Shown here one piece after another: positions 33,832 through 43,754 of a stretch of 64,000 bases of DNA (position 1 is the stretch's first letter; every line of letters begins with the position of its first letter). Under the pieces are notes generated by a model. That model did no database searches and was not told where the DNA came from. It saw only the letters and a list, made by a program, of their open reading frames with translations. Made by a program: the position numbers and the translations under genes. Origin of the DNA: Ostrinia nubilalis (Eukaryota > Arthropoda > Insecta > Lepidoptera > Crambidae). Location: NCBI RefSeq assembly GCF_963855985.1, contig NC_087099.1, forward strand, positions 1,146,001 to 1,210,000. Reading direction: 5' to 3'.

Positions 33832-36267
33832 ATGTCTTCAAACGCATTCCTAACCAGTGTGCCTAAGCTATTGGGTCGCCAGAATTACCATGAATGGGCG
33901 TTTGCAGCGGAAAATTTGCTGGTCTTGGAGGGCATGTCTGACTGCATCAAGCAAGAAAGTTCAGAAGCCAGGGCAACAGAGGACAGAAAAGCAATGGCCA
34001 AGCTGATCCTAACAATAGATCCGTCATTATACGTCCACATTAAAGAAGCTAAAAGCACCAAAGATCTGTGGCAGAGAGTAAGAAACATGTTTGATGATTC
34101 TGGATTCTCAAGACGAATAACATTACTCAGGAATTTGATATCAATTCGCCTTGACAGCTGCGAATCAATGACGAGTTATGTTACACAAATCATCGAAACG
34201 GCCCAGAAGTTGTCGGGAACAGGTTTCTCCGTAAATGACGAGTGGATCGGGAGTTTATTGTTAGCTGGTTTGCCTGAAAAGTATTTCCCCATGATTATGG
34301 CAATCGAGCATTCGGGAATCGCCATTACCAGTGACGTAGTGAAAACGAAGCTCATAGATTTGGCAGGAAATGACTGCGAGGCGGGAAGCGCATTCTTGAG
34401 TAGAGGGCAGCACAGTCGTCATAGTTTGAAAGTTGGTAGCACTGGCAAGTTCGACAACTCCAACCAACTTCATGGCGGTGCGTATGGCGGAAATGGAAAG
34501 TCTATGCCCGACTCATCAAATGTCAAATCGGACAAGTCAAGTGTCAAGTGTTATCGTTGTAAGCAGTTTGGACATTACAAATCTCAATGTAAACAACAGA
34601 GTAATCAGCCTCAGATAAAGAAGACAAACGCATTTTCGGCAGTTTTCTTGAGTGGAAATTACAGCAAACAGGACTTTTATTTGGATAGCGGTGCGAGTAC
34701 ACATATGACTCCAAATATAAACATGATACAGAATGCATCTTTTACTACAAGCATTAAGGAGATTATAGCGGCAAATCAGAATGCTATGCCAGTTTTATGC
34801 TCTGGGGATGTCGATATCATGACCGTTACTCCGGATTCCCTTTATGAAGTGACGCTGAAAGATGTGTTGTGTGTACCTAACCTTACCACAAACCTAATTT
34901 CCATCAGTCAACTTATCAAGAATGGGAATAAAGTCGATTTTAAGGAGAATTGTTGCTATGTTTACAACAGACAGAACACTTTAGTGGCTGTAGCAAATCT
35001 GATAGATGGTGTCTACAAGATGGTCATAGAAAAGAAACAGTGTTTGTTTACATCAAGCTCTTCAGCAGCAAGCAGTGAAATGTGGCACAGGAGACTTGGA
35101 CATCTGAATATGAACGATCTGAACAAGATGAAAGATGGAGCAGTGACAGGAATATCGTACACTGATAACTCCGTGATCAACAAAAACTCGTGTACCGTGT
35201 GCTGTGAAGGAAAGCAGTCGCGCTCACCATTTGGCCATGTGGGAACGAGGAGCAGCGAGCCATTGGAAGTTATCCACGCTGATGTCTGTGGCCCCATGGA
35301 GGTTACTTCAATTGGTGGAGCAAGGTATTTTCTTATATTTGTTGATGATTTTACTCGAATGGTGTTTGTCTATTTCCTCAAAGAAAAAAGAGAAGTGTTC
35401 AAGTACTTCAGGGAATATAAGGAAATGGTAGAGAACCAACAATGTAGAAAAATCAAAGTATTCAGAACTGATAATGGGTTAGAGTTTTGTAGCAATGAGT
35501 TTGAGAATTTCCTAAAAAAGAGTGGCATTATACATCAAAAGACCAATCCATACACTCCCGAACAAAATGGTTTGAGTGAACGAACTAATAGGACAATTGT
35601 AGAGAGAGCCCGTTGTTTATTATTTGATGCAGGATTAGATAAGAAGTTCTGGGCAGAGGCAACAAACACCGCTGTCTATCTTAAGAATAGATCTGTAGCA
35701 TCGGGACTAAATAATAAAACTCCTTATGAGCTCTGGACAAACAAGAAACCAGATTTAGCCCATATTAGAATCTTTGGTAGTCATGTTATGGTTCACATAC
35801 CAAAAGAGAAACGACTAAAGTGGGATAGTAAGTCAAGAAAGCACATATTAGTCGGCTTCTCAGATAGTGTAAAGGGATACAGAGTTTATGACCCCATCAA
35901 AAGATGTATAACAACCAGTAGAGATGTTATTGTACATGAGAATGCAAAAGGAAACTGTACATCAGATTCTAATGTATCAGTTTCAGTTGGGGATATTGTC
36001 CAATCAGAGGTTCCAAGCAGTAGCAATAACATGGATGAAGAAAAGTTGGATGTCATTATGAGCCCTGTAGATTTCACTGAAAATGAGTCGCATGATGACA
36101 CAGTAGGACCTTCAGAGTCTAATGCTTTGACGACTGATTTGGATTCAACTTTGCATCAATCTCAAACATCTGAAGAGGTGAAGGAAACAATGTTACCAGA
36201 ACCAGCAATTACAGTAATACCCAAACGAGTGAGAAGGCCACCAGAACGGTATGGGTATACCAACTAA
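33832..36267 (+). CDS. Copia Gag-protease-integrase polyprotein lacking RT/RNase H
   Basis: An 811-codon uninterrupted frame. The Gag region (about 1-235) is followed by a CCHC knuckle for RNA binding (C240, C243, H248, C253). The aspartic protease active site is DSGAS at 285-289. The integrase has a zinc-binding HHCC (H419, H424, C454, C457) and catalytic D484, D547 and E583, with the last two 35 residues apart as expected. The frame ends in RVRRPPERYGYTN, the basic linker that normally precedes RT in Copia, then stops. RT and RNase H are deleted, so this can at most make particles and an integrase. The ATG lies 84 bp after the primer site. No stops or frameshifts were seen, which suggests youth or selection. 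Confidence 0.95.
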   Translation: MSSNAFLTSVPKLLGRQNYHEWAFAAENLLVLEGMSDCIKQESSEARATEDRKAMAKLILTIDPSLYVHIKEAKSTKDLWQRVRNMFDDSGFSRRITLLRNLISIRLDSCESMTSYVTQIIETAQKLSGTGFSVNDEWIGSLLLAGLPEKYFPMIMAIEHSGIAITSDVVKTKLIDLAGNDCEAGSAFLSRGQHSRHSLKVGSTGKFDNSNQLHGGAYGGNGKSMPDSSNVKSDKSSVKCYRCKQFGHYKSQCKQQSNQPQIKKTNAFSAVFLSGNYSKQDFYLDSGASTHMTPNINMIQNASFTTSIKEIIAANQNAMPVLCSGDVDIMTVTPDSLYEVTLKDVLCVPNLTTNLISISQLIKNGNKVDFKENCCYVYNRQNTLVAVANLIDGVYKMVIEKKQCLFTSSSSAASSEMWHRRLGHLNMNDLNKMKDGAVTGISYTDNSVINKNSCTVCCEGKQSRSPFGHVGTRSSEPLEVIHADVCGPMEVTSIGGARYFLIFVDDFTRMVFVYFLKEKREVFKYFREYKEMVENQQCRKIKVFRTDNGLEFCSNEFENFLKKSGIIHQKTNPYTPEQNGLSERTNRTIVERARCLLFDAGLDKKFWAEATNTAVYLKNRSVASGLNNKTPYELWTNKKPDLAHIRIFGSHVMVHIPKEKRLKWDSKSRKHILVGFSDSVKGYRVYDPIKRCITTSRDVIVHENAKGNCTSDSNVSVSVGDIVQSEVPSSSNNMDEEKLDVIMSPVDFTENESHDDTVGPSESNALTTDLDSTLHQSQTSEEVKETMLPEPAITVIPKRVRRPPERYGYTN

Positions 36268-36352
36268 TGCAATGCCAGCTGATGTTCTGACTTAAGCGTT
36301 ATGTCCCGTGAAACTTGTTTTTGAAATTATAGTTTATTTGCTGTAGTTGGGG

Positions 36353-36511
36353 TGTTAGAAAGTAGTTTGAACACCAAATAAACTATAGATAATATTAAAA
36401 GTATAGAATGTATTGTCTATGTAATATTTTATGGATTATAAAATAAAAGACACTCGATCTTCGGCTTTCACAGAAATACGTTATTTTATTTCAATTATTC
36501 CCATTATAATA
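36353..36511 (+). repeat. 3' LTR of the Copia element
   Basis: Starts TGTTAGAA after the tract AGTTGGGG and ends CCCATTATAATA just before the GTAAT duplication. At 159 bp it is short but within the Copia range. Without an intact 5' LTR for comparison, its start is set by the purine tract and the TG. Confidence 0.8.
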
Positions 36512-36516
36512 GTAAT

Positions 36517-37928
36517 CAATGGCACCCGAGTTGCCCGACTAGCGAGTGCGTCATAAAGTTGATTAAATTGGATTGATCGGCAAAGCGTGACTGAAGACTC
36601 GAAGTCTGTCACGAAAAGCTTTCTGAAAAATATATTTATCTATGTATAAAGGGTGCACTTAGTTCGGTAATGTATCTTAATTTTGGATGAAAGATTACAA
36701 TGAGATATTACTATGATATTATTATGCCATTTTTATGATTCTAAAAAATCGAAACTTTGATATTGCCGTACGTGACCTTTCTGTCTAAACTTATCCAGTT
36801 CTCTCTTATCTTATAACCATACCGCCGTCCGTTTCAACTATCCGATCCCAACTTAACTACCGTCTCATTGTTCACAAACTGGATCGAAAATAACAGATGG
36901 AAGAACGGACTTCGTAAGCTCAGCAATAATCCCTTAGGTGCCATTCGGGCGCGGGACCCTAAAACATATGTAGATCGGGGGACCAATAAAAACGTAACGC
37001 ACAGTACCTTTTTATTAAGCAATCGGTGACACGTTCTGAATATTTAGAATTCAATGTCGCTTTTGCGTTGGTACGGAGCGTGATGCGCCCCTCGAGACCT
37101 AAGTAACCTCCAGGATCCTAAACAATTTGGAGCAATCGCTAGCGCCCACGCTGGAGTGTGCCAAATTTGATACTATCTTTAGCAAATCGATGGAATCTGT
37201 GAACACGCATAATATATTTATTATTCAGATAGAAGGTGGAGTCTGCCGGCGGCTCTATTTGAGCGTTTCCAATTCAGTAGATATCTGAAAGTTCAGATTG
37301 CTAAGCTTTGGAGGATTTTTCAAGGACCTAGTACTATCGCACATGAATACAAATGGGCGTTAAACACTTTATATTTCATAGGTATGCAGAAGGTTAGAAT
37401 ACAGTGAATTCGTATAAAATCGTAACAATATCAGTTATTTAAATACAAAGAAAAATTGGAATCACTATGCAGTAACATTGCTTGAAAAGTACTTATAGCT
37501 GTGCTAGATACTGAATGTTCCGTGATTGAGAGTGATCCTCCTCCTTTTAAATAAACGTAGAGCATTAATATTCTATGTAGTAGGCTTTGATTTCGTAGTG
37601 ACCATGCGAGCTACTAACGGGTCATGCTATCGCAGCCACAGCCCGCAACGTCTGCCGTCGATATGCTAGCTAGTCACATTACTGAGTGCATGCGGCTTGC
37701 CGCAAGGGCTGCCAGTAGCAAATACCGCAAGCCAGATTTAATTTTAATGTAAAATTGGATTTTAATATTCGATCTTTTCAGCATATTGAAATACTGTAAT
37801 CAGACTCTATGTTTAACAGATCTTTAAACACGGTATTGGTTAACTGTTGAATGTAATTTATGTCCTAAATGTAGAGACTCGTGGCACTAAGTACTCACAG
37901 TGATGGCTGTGTCTTATAACCAGCTTAC
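36517..37928. other. Unassigned stretch
   Basis: No gene recognised. There are GC-richer words at about 37600-37740 without coding signs. Confidence 0.4.
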
Positions 37929-38046
37929 GCTGGATTGAACCATCTTATTTTAACTTTGACAAACGTCAAAAATCTGTCAAATTACATACAAAAATACCGG
38001 TTATTGTTAAAGTTACGGTGGGTACCATTCTAGGTGCAACTCAGCC
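37929..38046. mobile_element. MITE of the GGCTGAGTTGCACC family (diverged copy)
   Basis: It shares TTTAACTTTGACAAACGTCA, AATCTGTCAA and ACCGGTTAT...GTTAAAGTTA with the copies at 42767 and 44318, and ends GGTGCAACTCAGCC. The ends are more decayed than in the 42767 copy. Confidence 0.65.
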
Positions 38047-38534
38047 GATTGTCATATAAAAAACGGTCGTCACGATGAGTTAGACAATTCGTTCCCTGTT
38101 TCACTTATGTTGGATTTTCCGATAGTGTCGTTAACTTGAAATCGTTGAGGCTTTATTCGACAAAAAGGAGCGCTAAGAAAAAGTTATGGCAGTTAAATAA
38201 AAAGAGTCTTCTGTTGAAACGTTTCTATTCCGAGTTTTTGTCATCGTAACAGTTTAGTCTTACGACCGTACAAATCGACTGGAGAAGAATAATTCTAGTG
38301 GTTATCTTAAACCTTGGACAATTTGTATAGTGGAAAATTGTTATTCATAAACTTCCGTCCAAATTAATCGTGAAACTTCCTAATGAGCGACCTAAAAAAG
38401 GATTAAATTCCTAAAGTTGAAAATTATACGCTCGAAAGTTACGTACATTGCGTTATAAAAGTAATTAACTAAATGTGTTAACTCGTTCAAGGCTATGAAA
38501 TTTGATAAGTAAAGTAAATTTAGGTGCCTTATTA
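38047..38534. other. Unassigned stretch
   Basis: Nothing recognised. Confidence 0.4.
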
Positions 38535-38600
38535 ACCGACTTCAAAAGGAAGGTTCTCAATTTAGTTGGTTTTTGTTTATTGTTTATTGATACTGTATTT
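38535..38600. repeat. Fragment of the AACCGACTT repeat family
   Basis: AACCGACTTCAAAAGGAAGG followed by TTCTCAATTTAGTTGG matches the left terminus of the element at 22327-22728. Confidence 0.6.
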
Positions 38601-38935
38601 TTCAACACTGCGTTTATTCATTTGGGATGATAATAATATTATATCGTTATATTGTTTTACTCAAGATTATCTATTTATGCCGAAAATAGAGAACTAAACC
38701 AATTAACTTGCTAGACTGGAATTTGGTAGAGTGTGGCTTGATTTAATCAGACTATATTTGAGATTGACATTATGACATTATCTAAGGTCTATTTATAGTA
38801 TCTACCGAATTATGATTGAATGTAATAATGTCTTAGATTAATTACTATTTCGTGAAAACCCCAATATATGGTATCTTCTTTTAATCTGTTATTGATCACC
38901 AATTACTGATCATACCATATTATTTATACCATCAA

Positions 38936-39144
38936 TCCTACTATCTTACTTCCTACGAATATTATAAATGCGAAAGTTTGGATGTCTGGATATTTGTTAC
39001 TCTTTCACGCAAAAACTACTAAACGGATTTTGATGAAACTTTACAGTATTATTGTTTATAACCCAGAATAACATATAGGCTACAATTTATGACGATCTGT
39101 GACAAAATAAATTTCACGCGGGTGAAGCCGCGGGCAAAAGCTAG
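38936..39144 (+). mobile_element. Helitron-like element, complete
   Basis: It starts TCCTAC and includes AATATTATAAATGCGAAAGT. It ends with the hairpin GCGGGTGAAGCCGC followed by GGGCAAAAGCTAG. The base before is A and the base after is T, as expected for Helitron insertion between A and T without duplication. Non-autonomous, 209 bp, with no Rep/helicase frame. Confidence 0.75.
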
Positions 39145-39785
39145 TTAATTATAAGTCGCAGATAAAATAACATGAACGAGAACGTATTTCCAAGAAGGCA
39201 GCCCTAAGAGATTTGGCCCAGAACGTTTCAGGTTTCAGTAAATGCATCAAAGCGCCTTACCCACCACACGGGTGGAGCACCTACAATATCCGGTCGAAAG
39301 CCACTCGCTTCTCAGATACCACTCGCCATTTACATGTTAAAGCCTGTCAATGATTTTAATGACTGAGGTAATATTAGTGGATAAATAGTGGGCGGCACGC
39401 GTTATTTACATTTTCGAGTAGGTAGAACTCAGATTGTCTATTCATCGGTCTATTCCATATTGAGGTGGGCTTGTCGCTTGTCGCTTTTATCGCTGGAAGT
39501 CCACTTTGATCACCTGGGTGATCAAAGCCAGGTGATCAAAGTAGAATAGACCTATTCATCATAGGGTCCAGCAGTGGAAATCATTTGGCTGATACGAACG
39601 AGCACTATTAATGATAGACGACTTTACTTGACTTGATACTGTGAAGTTACATTCCTCACAAAGACTAATTACCGTATCACCCCACCCAAAGTAAACCGCA
39701 TTAAAAACACACTGGGAAAGTTTGTAAAAACGTAATATTTACTTAACGCTGACAGCCATGAGCACGGGGTAATTACCATAATCTG
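39145..39785. other. Unassigned stretch
   Basis: No gene recognised. A short inverted word, CACTTTGATCACCTGG and CCAGGTGATCAAAGT, occurs at about 39500-39540. Confidence 0.4.
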
Positions 39786-39863
39786 TATGGCCAGGCCTGG
39801 CTCACTCCGCGCGGTACATCCGATAATTACCTACAACGAAGCGCCCCGCCGGCGGGTATTATA

Positions 39864-39868
39864 TCAGT
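39864..39868 (+). promoter_or_regulatory. Putative initiator of THAP exon copy 1
   Basis: TCAGT, the arthropod initiator consensus, lies 71 bp upstream of the ATG in a GC-rich block (39800-39910) that includes CCGCCGGCGGG. Its conservation in the second copy supports function, but transcription is not shown. Confidence 0.4.
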
Positions 39869-39934
39869 CGAGTGTCACGTGCGCGCCCTTCAGGACGCTG
39901 GCGTGCGTTGTAGTACGTACCTAATTCTATAAAA

Positions 39935-40038
39935 ATGGACATAAAGAGAAAGAAATATTGTGCGGCGTTCGGGTGTTTAAATTCGAAAAGAAATCTACCG
40001 GATTTATCTTTTTTTTCGCTTCCCAGAGATGCTGAAAG
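39935..40038 (+). CDS. First coding exon of a THAP-domain protein (copy 1)
   Basis: ATG is followed by 34 codons plus two bases, then a consensus donor (AAAG before GTATGT). The peptide begins MDIKRKKYCAAFGCLNS and continues NLPDLSFFSLPRDAER. It carries the C-x4-C half of the THAP C2CH zinc finger and the FF.LP block that follows it. THAP domains bind DNA and occur in transcription regulators and P-element-type transposases. The rest of the domain (second Cys-His, Trp) would lie in a later exon, which I did not find. Whether this is a functional gene, an alternative start or an orphan exon is open. Confidence 0.75.
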
Positions 40039-40155
40039 GTATGTTATCCATGTAGGTAATCAATAATTCTTAGGATAGTATAGGAACCTTAGATTAATAA
40101 AGCCAATAATTAATCTAAGATAGGAACCTAACCTACCATGACTACTGCTCATGCG

Positions 40156-40222
40156 TTCGTTCGTTTCAGCCAAATGACGTCCACTGCTGGACAAAGGCCT
40201 CTCCCAAGGCTTTCCATAATGA
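40156..40222 (-). mobile_element. Very short RTE 3'-end fragment
   Basis: The plus strand reads TTCGTTCGTTTCAGCCAAAT, then GACGTCCACTGCTGGACAAAGG. This is the same 3' UTR as the 16.4 and 21.8 kb copies, minus orientation. ATGCG flanks it on both sides (40151-40155 and 40223-40227), a possible short target duplication. It lies inside duplication unit 1 only. Confidence 0.7.
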
Positions 40223-40566
40223 ATGCGTATGAGTCATGAATGCTACATACGTACCTCATTACATATAAGAAGATTAATTATTTTTTCACTAAACAGCAAC
40301 CCTAACAGCGTAAGAAGAGTTCAGAGGCACGCGATAGAAAGAGACAAAACTTGTAGGTGAATAAAATTGTAGGTACGTAGTGCTGTGCGAGCTGAATTCC
40401 ACTTTATCGCGTCGTAGCAAGACTCGCATTTATTTAAATCGTCTTGCGGAGTAATCCTTCTGTACCTGTACTATTACTTATTCTGTGGTATGGCCAGGCC
40501 TGGCTCACTCCGCGCGGTACATCCGATAATTACCTACAGCGAAGCGCCCCGCCGGCGGGTATTATA

Positions 40567-40571
40567 TCAGT
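40567..40571 (+). promoter_or_regulatory. Putative initiator of THAP exon copy 2
   Basis: TCAGT in the same GC-rich context as at 39864, now 83 bp upstream of the ATG. Confidence 0.4.
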
Positions 40572-40649
40572 CGAGTGTCACGCGCGCGCCCGTCAGGACG
40601 CTGGCGTGAGTTGTAGTACCTAATTCTATGATCGAAGTATTATTTAAAA

Positions 40650-40753
40650 ATGGACATAAAGAGAAAGAAATATTGTGCGGCGTTCGGGTGTTTAAATTCG
40701 AAAAGAAATCTACCGGATTTATCTTTTTTTTCGCTTCCCAAAGATGCTGAAAG
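40650..40753 (+). CDS. First coding exon of a THAP-domain protein (copy 2)
   Basis: Same 104-nt exon as copy 1, with ATG, C-x4-C (YCAAFGC) and donor AAAG before GTATGT all kept. The visible coding change is CCC AGA to CCC AAA (Arg to Lys in LPRDAER). With frame, start and donor conserved, either copy could serve as an alternative first exon of one gene or start two paralogues. No acceptor-flanked exon completing the zinc finger was recognised downstream. Confidence 0.75.
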
Positions 40754-41394
40754 GTATGTTGGCCATGTAGGTAATCAATAATAAAATTCTTAGGATAGTA
40801 TAGGATTCTTCTTTTTTCTGTAATAGTATGTTTAATTTATCTGTCTTATGTTAAAATAGGTATGAATGAAGACATTGTAATAAAACAAGTTTTTTTAATC
40901 CTAATTAGGTATATTTGAAATGTTATTTTTACAAAGGTAAAATAACAGTAATACTTACTTACCTACATACGTACCTCATTACAAATAAGTAGATTAATTA
41001 TTTTTTCACTAGACAGCAACCCTAACAGCGTAAGAAGAGTTCAGAGGCACGCGATAGAAAGAGACAAAACTTGTAGGTGAATAAAATTGTAGTTACGTAG
41101 TGCTGTGCGAGCTGAATTCCACTGTATCGCGTCGTAGCAAGACTTGCATTTATTTAAATCGTCTTGCGGAGTAATCCTTCTGTACCTGTACTATTACTTA
41201 TTCTGTGGTATGGCGGCCGGTAATTACCGCCGGTCCGGCGTAATACACATCCGGCGTGATACACTTTTAATGACACTACTACAGTATTCATTTTACATGT
41301 GTGTGAAGGTGGATACATAGGAAAATGTATTTTCTTAAACGACGGCATCTTGCCTTAACTTCAGGGTAGGTATATTACGAGTATAAAAATAGAG

Positions 41395-41515
41395 ATGACC
41401 TTATAAAGCTAGCAGGAAGCCTCTGGATATAGGCCGCTACCAACCGGACAATATGAAAATAATTGGGGGAGGCATATTATGTTCAACAGTGGGCATCCTG
41501 TGTCTGTAATGATGA
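41395..41515 (+). mobile_element. RTE-clade LINE 3' fragment with (ATG)n tail
   Basis: A degraded GCCGCTACCAACCGG...GGGGGAGGC...TTCAACAGTGGGC segment matches the fragments at 52.1 and 53.9 kb. It ends in TGATGATGATGA. No intact frame. Confidence 0.65.
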
Positions 41516-42306
41516 TGATGAATGGAGACAATTATTGACAGTGTCTTAGCCTGTCTGTATAGTCACTAAGCTAGGTAGGTAGGACTATTATGCCAAAGGT
41601 CGCGGGTTCAATACACAATGTAGGTATATTAACCAGTTTAAATTTTAGTTTAGTAAGCAATATTAATATGTTTTAAATGCATGCAATCTGTAACTTGCTT
41701 GTTTTCCAAGAACGTCACTTTTGTTAACTGCACTTAGAAAACTAAGATAAGTTTAGTCTCACTGGCAAATATTTAAATAGATTAGTATCTAGTGCATGTT
41801 TACATTGTAATAATTGTAATTGTAATGTGGCATACCGCATAATCCTTTGGGCTATTAGTTTTGCAACAAAAAAGCCCGTGTGCTGTCGTCTGTACAATAT
41901 CAAAATAATTTTTCGGCTCGATTTCACCGCGCCAGTTGCAATGGTTTGAATGTGCGATGTGCGCTGACCTTAATGCAGGAACAATACAGCGAAATGTTAC
42001 CGAAACAAAGCTTGGCATTTCACCGGCACCTTCAGCCTGAACTGGACTTTATCGCCAATACAAATACTTACGAGATAAAGTCAGTTTATTATGGCAAAGC
42101 GGTTTCTACATCACTACGGTAAAAATGATTCAGTAGGATCATGCAGCTATATCATTAATTTGTAAATATTTGGTAAAGGTATTATAAAATATTGAATCAT
42201 TACTGATTTTCTGAACGACAGAAAAATGTAAGTTATAACACCTAAATACTCGTATGTCAATTAAGTTTTGGATTATGTAAAGCGCAATAGTCAAATATTA
42301 TTACAA
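41516..42306. other. Unassigned stretch
   Basis: Short open frames (41880-42122 plus, 41800-42018 minus) have no recognisable product. A GGTCGCGGGTTCAATAC word near 41600 resembles a Pol III B box but has no folded tRNA around it. Confidence 0.4.
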
Positions 42307-42318
42307 CATAACGGTCTA

Positions 42319-42705
42319 TTTTTTTTTTTTTTATTTGTGGCAACCAAACCTCTCTGGGAGGTTTATTTCTGCCAATGTCGAGTGAAAAATATTGACATAG
42401 TTATCAATAGAACGTGGGTGTTTCAGTTCTATTGAATTTTCATGGATTCCGTGGAGTTAAGTATGCCCGTAAGCAGGTTTCGAGACGCCACCGGGTCCAA
42501 AGCGGGTTGTTCATACGACAACCCACTCGACACTCGATGCGCGCTCAAATTCGAAGTATTTCAATGTTTTTTATAATTTATCACTTCACTGCACTTTAGA
42601 ACACAAAATAACACCAAATTTGTACACTAAAGTCCATTAAATAATAAATTGAAACCATTAAAACAGATCGACCATGCTTCCCGTTCAACTACCCTCCACG
42701 GAATC
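42319..42705 (-). mobile_element. Polyadenylated retroposon with 12-bp target duplication
   Basis: A T-run just inside the left end (poly(A) on the minus strand) and the duplication CATAACGGTCTA (42307-42318 and 42706-42717) define the insert. The minus-strand 3' end has the hairpin CCTCCCAGAGAGG. A 15-bp word ATGGATTCCGTGGAG (42440) recurs inverted at the right boundary, with CTCCACGGAATCCAT at 42695-42709, as after twin priming. No coding frame was identified, so it is a SINE or a truncated LINE. Confidence 0.75.
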
Positions 42706-42766
42706 CATAACGGTCTAATCTTTTAACAAATGTACAAAAATGTTGTCATTTCTTTAGTTTGTTTAA

Positions 42767-42881
42767 GGCTGAGTTGCACCATCTTACTTTAACTTTAACA
42801 AACGTCAAAAATTTGTCAAACTCTATACAAAAAACACCGATTATCGTTATTACGGTTAAAGTTAGGTGGTGTAACTCAGCC
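42767..42881. mobile_element. MITE with GGCTGAGTTGCACC termini and TAA flanks
   Basis: GGCTGAGTTGCACCATCTTA faces its inverse ending GGTGTAACTCAGCC. TAA flanks both ends (42764-42766 and 42882-42884), as in PIF/Harbinger MITEs. 115 bp, non-coding. Confidence 0.8.
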
Positions 42882-42884
42882 TAA

Positions 42885-43263
42885 GTAATCCATTGCCGCC
42901 TGTCAAAGAGTTCGTAAGCCTACCGCACTTTACCACTGTAACACTACGCACGGCCAAAACGGCTCGCATTCGGAAGCCGTTTCCAAAATTTATTGAAATA
43001 CCCTCGGAAAAATGTATCGAACTACCCTGGGGAGCGGGCGTTATCGCCGGGGAAACAAATGAATCTCACCTCTGCAGCTCTGTGGGGGGTTCACACAGAT
43101 GGTGCAACAATAAACTCTAACTGTCAAGTGTTTGGCAACTGTATTTAGTTAGAGGCTTCGTTCATATACATTCTTTGTTCATATCCTATTAAAGATTCAC
43201 ACTAGTGTATTCTTTTATTAGAAAAAATAAACCTTTGTTCCAGTTTTATAAATAGGTACGTAA
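42885..43263. other. Unassigned stretch
   Basis: A 75-codon open frame (42893-43120) has no recognisable motif; nothing else was seen. Confidence 0.35.
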
Positions 43264-43389
43264 GCTAAATTGAGATTTTTAGCTTGAGCATGCTCAGCTC
43301 ATGCTCTACATAAGCATAAACTTCATATGAAAAGTTCATAGATGCTATTGTAGCAAAGAAAAAAGCTCAAGCTAAAATTCTCGATTTAG
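43264..43389. repeat. Inverted-repeat element, 25-bp arms
   Basis: The left arm GCTAAATTGAGATTTTTAGC plus TTGAGC (43264-43289) is matched by GCTCAAGCTAAAATTCTCGA plus TTTAG (43365-43389). About 75 bp of loop lies between. Probably a decayed MITE. Confidence 0.55.
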
Positions 43390-43754
43390 AAACTGAGCCA
43401 ATATTTTTAGCTGAGCGTTCATAGAATGTATTTTTGTTCTTTTATAACAATAAAATGATGTAGTAGATTTCGTTGAAAATAAAATGGTGAAATAGGTGTA
43501 GTACGTGTGACGAAAACCTATTGTCATTCATACCGAAACCCACGCTACAACGTGATACATTTTTATTTACTTTTATATATTTTTATTTACTTGACTAATT
43601 CACAGTCGAAATTCATTCTACGTTTCATTTGATATTGCGCTATATAGTCCTAATTTATTTATGCGTAAACTGGTAACCGCAACTTTTTCCACGTGAATTG
43701 AATGAAATATTTGTGTTCATACAGATACATGTTTGCATCGTGCGGTACAGCTTA

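Larger units (their letters stand above)
33638..36511 (+). mobile_element. Non-autonomous Copia retrotransposon with U5 ends at both termini
   Basis: The element is bounded by the 5-bp duplication GTAAT (33633-33637 and 36512-36516). The right end is a 159-bp LTR after a purine-rich TTGGGG tract. The left end is the exact reverse complement of the last 74 bp of that LTR, joined to a 31-bp forward U5 end, then a primer site. Inside is one gag-protease-integrase ORF; reverse transcriptase and RNase H are missing. The element is therefore defective but recent, since the duplication and shared ends are identical. Confidence 0.9.
39786..40488 (+). repeat. Tandem duplication unit 1 (THAP first exon)
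   Basis: The unit begins TATGGCCAGGCCTGGCTCAC and is followed directly by unit 2 starting with the same word at 40489. Matching blocks cover the promoter, the exon, the intron start and a tail of about 245 bp (40243-40488 against 40963-41208). The middle (about 40080-40240) differs and holds an RTE scrap that unit 2 lacks. Confidence 0.9.
40489..41208 (+). repeat. Tandem duplication unit 2 (THAP first exon)
   Basis: Second copy of the 39786-40488 unit, ending at TTCTGTGGTATGGC where a third repeat start is cut off. A 16-bp insertion (about 40629-40645) separates initiator and ATG further than in unit 1. Confidence 0.9.

Noticed and set aside
41575..41610. GGTCGCGGGTTCAATAC as a Pol III B box of a SINE or tRNA
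   Set aside because: No convincing A box, cloverleaf, tail or target duplication.
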